From: Prauserella rugosa
GTDB lineage: Bacteria > Actinomycetota > Actinomycetes > Mycobacteriales > Pseudonocardiaceae
DNA length: 64,000 bases
NCBI RefSeq assembly: GCF_000719975.1
Contig: NZ_JOIJ01000005.1
Location: 186,001-250,000, forward strand
Reading direction: 5' to 3'
In this document: in pieces, positions 58,088 to 64,000 of the stretch
How the letters are laid out: each line of letters starts with the position of its first letter
Numbering within the stretch: position 1 is the stretch's first letter
Position numbers and translations under genes: made by a program
Notes under the pieces: model-generated
Seen by the model: only the letters and a program-made list of their open reading frames with translations
Told to the model about the DNA's origin: nothing
Database searches by the model: none

Positions 58088-60964
58088 ATGCTCAATCGCA
58101 GGCAGTTCATCTACGGCGGAGCGTTGACGGGGCTCGCGGTGGTCGGCGGCATGGCCGTGCCGGCGCAGGCCGCGACGTCGGGCGGTGGTGTGAACCCACT
58201 GCGCTGGCCCGCCGCCGACCGGGAAACGCGGCCGTGGACCCGCTGGTGGTGGCTGGGCAGTGCCGTCACCGAGGACGGGCTGGCCCACGAGCTCGACCAG
58301 CTCGCCGACCACGGATTCGGCGGTGTCGAGATCCAGCCGATCTACGAGGCGCAAGGACAAGAGGATCGCATTCGCCGGTACCTGAGCCGCGAATGGTTCA
58401 TCGCGCTCGACACGACACTCCGCCATGCGGCCGACCGCGACTTGGGCGTCGACCTGACGTCGGGATCGGGCTGGACGTTCGGTGGCCCGTGGATCGACGT
58501 CGAACAGAGCGCGGGCCGGGCGCTCGTCGAACACTGGGAGCTGCGCGGAGGTCAGCGGCTCGACGATCCGGTAAAAACGATTCATCCGCCCCATCCCGAT
58601 CTGGTCGACGAGGAGAAGCTCTCCCGCCCCGACCTCCGGCCTCCGATGGCGCCGATTCCCGAACCCGAACTGGCCGCGCTCGTGGCTCGCGAGGTCGACA
58701 GCGGGGACACCGTCGACCTCACCGACCGGGTGGACGGCGATCGACGCCTGGACTGGACCGCACCACCCGGGCGTTGGCGGCTCACCGGCGTGTTCAGCGG
58801 CTGGGTCCTCAAACGCGTCGAACGCGCGGGGCCCGGCGGCAAGGGCCTCATGGCCGACTACTTCGACGCGTCCGCGATCCGTAGACACCTCGACCACTTC
58901 GGCGATGCCATCGGTGGCAGGCGGGGAATCCGCGCCCTGTTTCACGACTCCTTCGAACTCGAAGCCACCGACTGGACACCCGCCGCGCTCGACCAGTTCG
59001 CGCGGCTGCGCGGTTACGAGCTCACCCCGCACCTGCCCGAACTCTTCGACCAGCAGGCCGAGTCCGACACCCGGACCCGGGTGCTGTCGGATGTGCGCGA
59101 GACCTTCTCCGACCTGTTCCTCGAGTGCTTCGCCCGCCCGTTCACCGAGTTCAGCGGAGACCGGAACTGGCTCACCCGCAACCAGGCACACGGTTCGCCT
59201 GCGAACCTGCTCGACGTCTACGGCGCGGCCGACATTCCGGAGACCGAGTACACCGGCGGCGAGATCATCCCCGTCCCCGGACTGCGCCACGGTGCCGAGC
59301 CGCGCCCGCCCGTTCCCCTGGTGTGGCGCATGGCCTCGTCGGCGGCGCACCTGTACGGCAGGAAACTCGTCGGGGCCGAGACGATCACCTGGCGCGACGA
59401 GCACTACCACGTCTCGCTGTCCCAGGCGAAACCCGCCGTCGACATCCTCTTCGCCGCGGGCATCAACCACATCGTCTTCCACGGCACGACCTATTCGCCG
59501 CAGGACGCCCCGTGGCCGGGCGTCAACTTCTACGCGGCGACGCAGGTGCGGCCGGCGAATCCGTGGTGGCGGTACGTGTCCGAGCTGACCGAGTACATCA
59601 CGCGCTGCCAGTCGATCCTGCAACACGGCAGGCACGGCAACGACGTGCTCGTGTACTGGCCGCAGCACGACGTGTGGGCCACCCCGACCGGTGGCGGCAT
59701 GCAGGAACAGGACGGTGAGCTCGCCCCGGACTACCACTGGGAGGGCAGCGGCTGGATGTATCCGCATCCCAGTGGTGCCGACGAGGTCGTGGGCGGGCTG
59801 GAGCGCAGGGGCTGGCAGTTCGACTGGGCCTCCGACCGCCAACTCGCGGAGTTCCGGGGAAGTCACTCCGGTGTCTCGAATGGACAGTCGCGGTACGCGG
59901 CGGTGGTCGTTCCCGGTGCCGAACTGATGCCGGTCGACACGCTCGCCAAGCTCGTCGAGTTCGCGGCGGCGGGTGCGACGGTGGTGTTCGTCGGCTCGTT
60001 GCCCTCCGACGTTCCCGGGCTGGCGAAGCTCGAGGAACGCAGGCGGACATTGCGCGACCTGACCGGCAGGCTGACCGGCGCGGCCGGCGGCGGCACGCAG
60101 CGGGTCGGCAGCGGCCGGGTCGTGGTCACCGGCCGCGACGGTGTCGACGAGGCGTTGGCCGCCGCAGGGGCGGTCCGCGAACCGCTCGCGGACACGGGCC
60201 TGCACGTGCTGCGCCGTTACCACGACGAGGGCGCCGACTACTTCGTGGCCAACCTGACCGACGGGCCGGTCGAGGGCTGGCATCCGGTCGGTACGCCCGC
60301 CTCCTCGGTCGCGGCTCTCGACCCGCTGCGCGACGAACGCGGCAGTGCGCCGCACCGCCACAGGGGAGGGGAGAGCCAGGTGCACGTGTCACTGGCTCCC
60401 GGCGAGAGCGTCGTACTGCGCGCGCTGGAACGGCAGCGGATCAGCGCCCCGGAGTACCGCACACTCACGCCCACGGGCAGGCGGCACGACGTGCGCGGCG
60501 GCTGGAAGGTCGAATTCCTCGACGGTGGCCCGGAGGTGCCCGGACCCCGCACCATCGACGAACTCGTCTCCTGGACCGAACTGGGCGCGGCGGAGGCGGC
60601 GTTCTCGGGAACCGCCCGCTACACGGCGACGTTCCGCCTGGCGCCGGAGGAGGCGGGCAGGGAGTGGGCGCTCGATCTCGGCACGGTGCGCGAGACCGCG
60701 CGGGTCACCGTGAACGGCGCCGAACTCGGCGTTGCGTGGGCCATCCCGTTCCGCCTCCCGCTCGACGACGCGCTCCGCCCCGGCGACAACGTGCTGGAGA
60801 TCGAGGTCACCAACCTCGCGGCGAACCGGGTCCGGGCCATGGCGCGCAACGGGACGCTGCCCGACAACTACTACATGAGCTGGCGGACGACACCGCCCGC
60901 CGAATGGGACGTGCAACCGTCCGGGCTGCTGGGCCCGGTGCGGCTCGTCGAGGTCGACCGGTAG
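58088..60964 (+). CDS. Tat-exported GH106-like glycoside hydrolase
   Basis: A 958-residue secreted enzyme. The signal peptide is of the twin-arginine type (LNRRQFIYGGALTGLAVVGG, cleaved after AVPAQA). The mature protein begins with TRPWTRWWWLGSAVTEDGLA, then HELDQLADHGFGGVEIQPIY. It continues with DLGVDLTSGSGWTFGGPWID, LFHDSFELEATDWTPAALDQ, VGAETITWRDEHYHVSLSQA and a C-terminal beta-sandwich with ALDLGTVRETARVTVNGAEL and GDNVLEIEVTNLAANRVRAM. This order fits the GH106 alpha-L-rhamnosidase-like family. ATG at 58088 is chosen because the Tat signal starts there. A LacI-type operator precedes it. Confidence 0.82.
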   Translation: MLNRRQFIYGGALTGLAVVGGMAVPAQAATSGGGVNPLRWPAADRETRPWTRWWWLGSAVTEDGLAHELDQLADHGFGGVEIQPIYEAQGQEDRIRRYLSREWFIALDTTLRHAADRDLGVDLTSGSGWTFGGPWIDVEQSAGRALVEHWELRGGQRLDDPVKTIHPPHPDLVDEEKLSRPDLRPPMAPIPEPELAALVAREVDSGDTVDLTDRVDGDRRLDWTAPPGRWRLTGVFSGWVLKRVERAGPGGKGLMADYFDASAIRRHLDHFGDAIGGRRGIRALFHDSFELEATDWTPAALDQFARLRGYELTPHLPELFDQQAESDTRTRVLSDVRETFSDLFLECFARPFTEFSGDRNWLTRNQAHGSPANLLDVYGAADIPETEYTGGEIIPVPGLRHGAEPRPPVPLVWRMASSAAHLYGRKLVGAETITWRDEHYHVSLSQAKPAVDILFAAGINHIVFHGTTYSPQDAPWPGVNFYAATQVRPANPWWRYVSELTEYITRCQSILQHGRHGNDVLVYWPQHDVWATPTGGGMQEQDGELAPDYHWEGSGWMYPHPSGADEVVGGLERRGWQFDWASDRQLAEFRGSHSGVSNGQSRYAAVVVPGAELMPVDTLAKLVEFAAAGATVVFVGSLPSDVPGLAKLEERRRTLRDLTGRLTGAAGGGTQRVGSGRVVVTGRDGVDEALAAAGAVREPLADTGLHVLRRYHDEGADYFVANLTDGPVEGWHPVGTPASSVAALDPLRDERGSAPHRHRGGESQVHVSLAPGESVVLRALERQRISAPEYRTLTPTGRRHDVRGGWKVEFLDGGPEVPGPRTIDELVSWTELGAAEAAFSGTARYTATFRLAPEEAGREWALDLGTVRETARVTVNGAELGVAWAIPFRLPLDDALRPGDNVLEIEVTNLAANRVRAMARNGTLPDNYYMSWRTTPPAEWDVQPSGLLGPVRLVEVDR

Positions 60965-60991
60965 CGCCCGACCTGCAGCGCCCGACCTGCC

Positions 60992-61318
60992 TCAGCACTT
61001 CTCCTTCGGGATGTAGCCCTGTTCGCAGGCGTACTCGAGCTGGGCCTCCCCGGCGGTGTCCTCGCGTCCGGCACCGCCGGGGTCGAGGTAACCCTGGTAC
61101 TCCTTGCAGTCCGGGTTGAACTCGCCCTTGTCGAGTGCGCGCTGGCCGCAGCCCTGACCGCTGTCGGCACCGCCCCGCGGTTCCGGGGCGGACGGGGCCG
61201 ACGAGGGCGCCTGCGACGTCGTCGGCTTCGGCGCGGGTTCGGTGCTCGGCTCGTCTGCGCACGCGGCCGTGGCGGCCAGCAACGCGACCGCCGCGGCGAT
61301 CCTCACCCAAGTCCTCAT
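60992..61318 (-). CDS. Small Cys-containing lipoprotein
   Basis: A 108-residue exported protein. The signal is RTWVRIAAAVALLAATAACA with a probable lipid-modified Cys19. A Pro/Ser/Thr-rich linker follows (PAPKPTTSQAPSSAPSAPEP), then a small domain with four Cys residues (GQGCGQRALDKGEFNPDCKE, QLEYACEQGYIPKEKC) that may form two disulfides. No family is recognised. ATG at 61318 starts at the signal peptide. It converges with the glycoside hydrolase gene. Confidence 0.65.
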   Translation of the reverse strand: MRTWVRIAAAVALLAATAACADEPSTEPAPKPTTSQAPSSAPSAPEPRGGADSGQGCGQRALDKGEFNPDCKEYQGYLDPGGAGREDTAGEAQLEYACEQGYIPKEKC

Positions 61319-61474
61319 CCGCCCATTGTGAACACGGCACGCGGCGCGATCACAGGCCCGGTCCCCGTGGCCGTGCGTACCGTCGTGCTGCGCACCCTTC
61401 GTGGTCGTGGTCATCGTCCACCTCGTCGACGGTTGCTCCGTCGGTTCGATGCGGCCCCGCAGACCGTGAACCCC

Positions 61475-61906
61475 TCAGGCGGGGGAGGCGTCTGCGCGCA
61501 GACGTGCGTACGACAGCTCCGCCCACACGGTCTTGCCGCCCGCCGACCGTGGTTCGACACCCCAGTCGTCGGCCAGGGCCGACACGAGCAGGAGGCCACG
61601 TCCGTGATCGAGCTCCGGCCCCGGACGCATCAGCACCGGGCGCCGCGGGTCGCAGTCCGACACCTCGATCCGCATCCGTCCTGCGGCGGCGTGCACGCGT
61701 AGCCGGCACGGCGGGCTGCCGTGCACGACCGCGTTCGTGACCAGCTCGGTCACCAGCAACAACGTGTTCTGGCGGGTCGACTCGTCGACCTCGGGCAGCG
61801 TGGCATCGACCGCGTGGCGGGCGTCGGTCGGACTCTGGACGCCCGTGTCCAGCGCGATGTCGATCAGGAGGGCGTCCGCCGCGACGCGGCTCTGCTCAAT
61901 CATCAT
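61475..61906 (-). CDS. RsbW-like ATP-binding protein (anti-sigma factor type HATPase)
   Basis: A 143-residue GHKL ATPase of the serine-kinase/anti-sigma type. N box: LLVTELVTNAVVHGSPPCRL (residues ~50-69). G1 region: MRIEVSDCDPRRPVLMRPGP. G2 region: DHGRGLLLVSALADDWGVEP. The C-terminal strand is GGKTVWAELSY. There is no receiver or membrane part. A SpoIIE phosphatase gene diverges nearby, so the two may act oppositely on an anti-anti-sigma factor encoded elsewhere. Confidence 0.82.
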   Translation of the reverse strand: MMIEQSRVAADALLIDIALDTGVQSPTDARHAVDATLPEVDESTRQNTLLLVTELVTNAVVHGSPPCRLRVHAAAGRMRIEVSDCDPRRPVLMRPGPELDHGRGLLLVSALADDWGVEPRSAGGKTVWAELSYARLRADASPA

Positions 61907-62110
61907 CGTCGGCCCCGTCGGCTCGATGCGGCCGTGAGCACGGCCGCGGATTGTTCACAATCCCGGTGTGCCCTGTGGCGGGCGTCGGTACACGCCCCGG
62001 GCCCGAACTTCTGCGACTACGACGGTTGAGTGACCCCCAGAAGGCTGGTTGCGAGACATCACCGCTGGCAGCGGGCATAGTGGAGGCCCGGCGAGGGGTG
62101 GAGGTGGTAC

Positions 62111-63568
62111 GTGGTGAGCGTCGAGCGTGAGCTGAGCGGTCCGCTCAGTGCCGAGCTCGCCAAGGCCGTGCGGGCAGGCCAGCTACCCGTGAGTGCGTGG
62201 ACGGCCGTCGCGGAGGTACTCGAGAGTCTTGACCCGAGCGTGCCGGTCGGCGACGTGGTCGCGTCGTTGGCCGACATACTGCCCGGGGACCTGGGTGAGG
62301 ACTTCCCCGACGCGGACGAGGCGACCCGCGGGCGGCGCCCGCGGTATCACGGCGGCGCCGACCTCGAGGACGAACTGCCCTGGCAACGAGCCGTGCGGTC
62401 GCGAGCCAGTCCGTGGCACGCCGACATCGATCGCACGGCCTTCCTCGACGAGATCAGCAGAGCGTCCGCGACCTCACTGAACAGCGCGGAGATGCTCGCG
62501 CAGATCTGCGCCCTGGTGCACTCGCACCGGCTCGCCGACCGCACGACCGTCTGGCGTGCCACCGACGACGGGCTGCGCCGCACCTCTCCGCCGCGCGAGG
62601 ACGGCGAGGCGGACCGGCCCGACGTCACGGCCCAGCAGGCACTCATCACCCGGCGGTCGGTGCGCACCGGAGGACACCGGCTCAGCGTGCCGTTGCTCGC
62701 GGGCAGGCTCGTGCTCGGCGTACTCGACCTCTCGCGGGAGCGGCGCGAGTTCACCGCCGACGACATCTCGCTGGCCCACGCCGTCGCAGGGCGCACCGCG
62801 CTCGGGCTGCGCAACGCCTACGAGTACGAACGCGAACACGAGCTCGCGCAGCGACTGCAGTACGCGATGCTGCCCACGCTGGCCACGCTCGACGAGGTCG
62901 ACATCGCGGCCCGGTACCGCTCGTCCACCCGCGGCGTGCACATCGGCGGGGACTGGTACGACGCGTTCGCGCGGTCGGACGGCACCGTGGTCCTGACGGT
63001 CGGCGACGTCACCGGGCACGGTCTCGACGCGGCGATCGTCATGGGACAGCTGCAGAACGCGTTGCGCGCCTACGCACTGGAGGGGCACGGCCCGTCCTCG
63101 TCGCTCCGTCTCGTGCACGAGCTGCTGAGGGAAGGGCGCGGCTCGCTGTACGCCACGGCCGTCGTCGTCGAGATCCAGCTCCGCACGGGTGCCATCCGAT
63201 GGGCGAGTGCGGGGCATCCTCCGCCGTTGGTGCAGGACCCCTCCGGCGAGGTCACGTATCTCGACGCCGACCACGGGCCGATGCTCGGCGTGGATCCGCG
63301 GTGCCGGATCCCCGAACACCAGCGGTCACTGGTCGCCGGCTCGTCGGTCGCGCTGTACACCGACGGCCTGATCGAACGGCGCACCAGCGACATCGACGCG
63401 GGCATGGCGCGGCTGGCGACGGTGTTCGAGCGCTGCGGCGCTGGCAAACCCGCCGAGCGCACCGAGAACGTGCTCCACCAGATGCTCGGCGCCACCGACC
63501 ACGACGATGACGTCTGCCTGTTGTTGTGCCGGTGGAGCGGTCCGGCCGACCAGCGCCGAGCCGGTTAG
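62111..63568 (+). CDS. GAF-SpoIIE (PP2C-type) serine phosphatase
   Basis: A 485-residue protein. Residues 1-90 are a leader of unknown fold. Residues ~105-245 are GAF-like (ISRASATSLNSAEMLAQICA, HRLSVPLLAGRLVLGVLDLS, ADDISLAHAVAGRTALGLRN). Residues ~255-480 are a SpoIIE phosphatase (ELAQRLQYAMLPTLATLDEV, RGVHIGGDWYDAFARSDGTV, VLTVGDVTGHGLDAAIVMGQ, IRWASAGHPPPLVQDPSGEV, VALYTDGLIERRTSDIDAGM) with metal-binding Asp residues intact. It should dephosphorylate an anti-anti-sigma factor. The GTG start follows GGGGTGGAGGTGGTAC. Confidence 0.9.
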   Translation: MVSVERELSGPLSAELAKAVRAGQLPVSAWTAVAEVLESLDPSVPVGDVVASLADILPGDLGEDFPDADEATRGRRPRYHGGADLEDELPWQRAVRSRASPWHADIDRTAFLDEISRASATSLNSAEMLAQICALVHSHRLADRTTVWRATDDGLRRTSPPREDGEADRPDVTAQQALITRRSVRTGGHRLSVPLLAGRLVLGVLDLSRERREFTADDISLAHAVAGRTALGLRNAYEYEREHELAQRLQYAMLPTLATLDEVDIAARYRSSTRGVHIGGDWYDAFARSDGTVVLTVGDVTGHGLDAAIVMGQLQNALRAYALEGHGPSSSLRLVHELLREGRGSLYATAVVVEIQLRTGAIRWASAGHPPPLVQDPSGEVTYLDADHGPMLGVDPRCRIPEHQRSLVAGSSVALYTDGLIERRTSDIDAGMARLATVFERCGAGKPAERTENVLHQMLGATDHDDDVCLLLCRWSGPADQRRAG

Positions 63569-63622
63569 ATGAGCGGGCCGCGACGTGGTTCGCGGTCGGA
63601 CTGCGTCACACGGGCTAGGTTT

Positions 63623-63641
63623 TTAGCTTAGGCTTGCCTAT
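63623..63641 (+). promoter_or_regulatory. IdeR/DtxR-type iron box
   Basis: The 19-base site TTAGCTTAGGCTTGCCTAT agrees at 15 of 19 positions with the IdeR/DtxR consensus that I know as TTAGGTTAGGCTAACCTAA. It lies 10 bases before the ATG of a siderophore-binding lipoprotein gene, so iron-dependent repression of that gene is expected. Confidence 0.75.
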
Positions 63642-63651
63642 TTTGGTGGCC

Positions 63652-64000
63652 ATGTCTTCAACGATGTCCCGCCGGAGCCTGCTCAGCGGTGCCGCTGCGC
63701 TCGCCGCGACCGGCTTCCTGTCGGCCTGTGGCCCCAATACCTCCGACGACGAGAAGGGCGGCGGCGGAAAGTCCGGGTGGTCGTTCACCGACGACCGCGG
63801 CGAGAAGATCAGCCTCGATCGCACGCCCACCCGCATCGCAGGCCTCAACGACGCGATCGCCTCACTGTGGAACTACGGCATCGTCCCGGTCGCCTCGTTC
63901 GGCTACACCGGCCTCGACGCGGACGTGAACTTCAAGGGCAAGGACACCTCGAAGGTCACCGAGGTCGGCACGACGTACGGCGAGATCAACCTCGTGCGTC
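63652..64000 (+). CDS. Iron-siderophore ABC transporter substrate-binding lipoprotein (partial)
   Basis: The first 116 residues of a gene that runs off the window. MSSTMSRRSLLSGAAALAAT, then GFLSACG, forms a lipoprotein signal with Cys26, and RRSLLSG could also be read as a Tat-type signal. The mature start SGWSFTDDRGEKISLDRTPT, RIAGLNDAIASLWNYGIVPV matches the beginning of Fe3+-siderophore-binding (FepB/PeriBP_2-like) proteins. An alternative ATG lies at 63664. An iron box precedes it. Transporter genes are expected downstream, beyond the window. Confidence 0.8.
   Translation, partial: MSSTMSRRSLLSGAAALAATGFLSACGPNTSDDEKGGGGKSGWSFTDDRGEKISLDRTPTRIAGLNDAIASLWNYGIVPVASFGYTGLDADVNFKGKDTSKVTEVGTTYGEINLVR

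Noticed and set aside
58067..60385. A 772-codon open frame antisense to the GH106-like gene
   Set aside because: No domain pattern; explained by GC-skewed codon positions of the real gene on the plus strand.

Overview
The window is very GC-rich, densely coded and full of GTG starts and 4-base ATGA/GTGA stop-start overlaps. It carries the order mazG - eno - DivIC/FtsB-like gene - DUF501 - ppx, a group I know to be typical of Actinobacteria. Together with EspC-like type VII secretion-associated genes, SpoIIE/RsbW-type regulators and an IdeR-type iron box, this suggests a filamentous actinomycete, probably a member of the Pseudonocardiaceae. The genus cannot be fixed from the sequence alone.

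Layout. (1) 0-9.9 kb is a conserved chromosomal block: TetR regulator, SurA-like lipoprotein, MazG, two lytic transglycosylases, VOC protein, enolase, septum-formation protein, DUF501 and exopolyphosphatase. (2) 9.9-17.6 kb holds small unknowns, an ArsR-SRPBCC fusion behind a clear inverted-repeat operator, an S10-like peptidase, an MGT-type glycosyltransferase, a family 5 uracil-DNA glycosylase, a decayed vapBC pair and NDH-2. (3) 17.7-20.3 kb is an accessory patch beside a tRNA gene: an unusual short-armed tRNA with a UAA anticodon, a probable integrase remnant, an EspC-like gene, a polymorphic toxin broken by a frameshift and an in-frame amber codon, and an intact probable immunity gene. 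(4) 20.3-36.1 kb holds redox enzymes (aldo/keto reductase, a three-subunit molybdenum hydroxylase, SDR, luciferase-like enzyme, saccharopine-dehydrogenase-like enzyme), their regulators, a proline iminopeptidase, an ABC-2 exporter and a two-component pair.

(5) 36.2-57.9 kb is the most notable region. I read it as a gene cluster for a glycosylated linaridin-like RiPP. Three small hydrophobic peptides (86, 85 and 90 aa) share a C-terminal S-x-x-E/D-L-x-x-x-R motif. Two also carry P-V-L-x-T-P, which fits the PxxxTP leader motif of linaridins. Around them are two paralogous copies of a three-gene set (HTTM-like membrane protein, alpha/beta hydrolase, WRFFAP-motif protein), an ABC exporter, a methyltransferase, a FAD oxidoreductase, a DCC-family protein and a pathway-type LuxR regulator. 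One flank encodes a dTDP-aminosugar branch of the mycaminose type: 3,4-ketoisomerase, aminotransferase, N,N-dimethyltransferase, a glycosyltransferase with its P450-like helper, and a second glycosyltransferase. The other flank has a true P450, an SRPBCC-acyl-CoA-dehydrogenase fusion and a second flavoprotein. The sugar nucleotide entry enzymes (RmlA/RmlB) and any obvious leader peptidase are absent from the window.

(6) 58-64 kb holds a Tat-exported GH106-like glycoside hydrolase behind a palindromic operator, a small lipoprotein, an RsbW-like kinase, a SpoIIE phosphatase, and the start of an iron-siderophore-type binding lipoprotein behind an iron box. That last gene runs off the end. Product names come from motif recognition without database searches.
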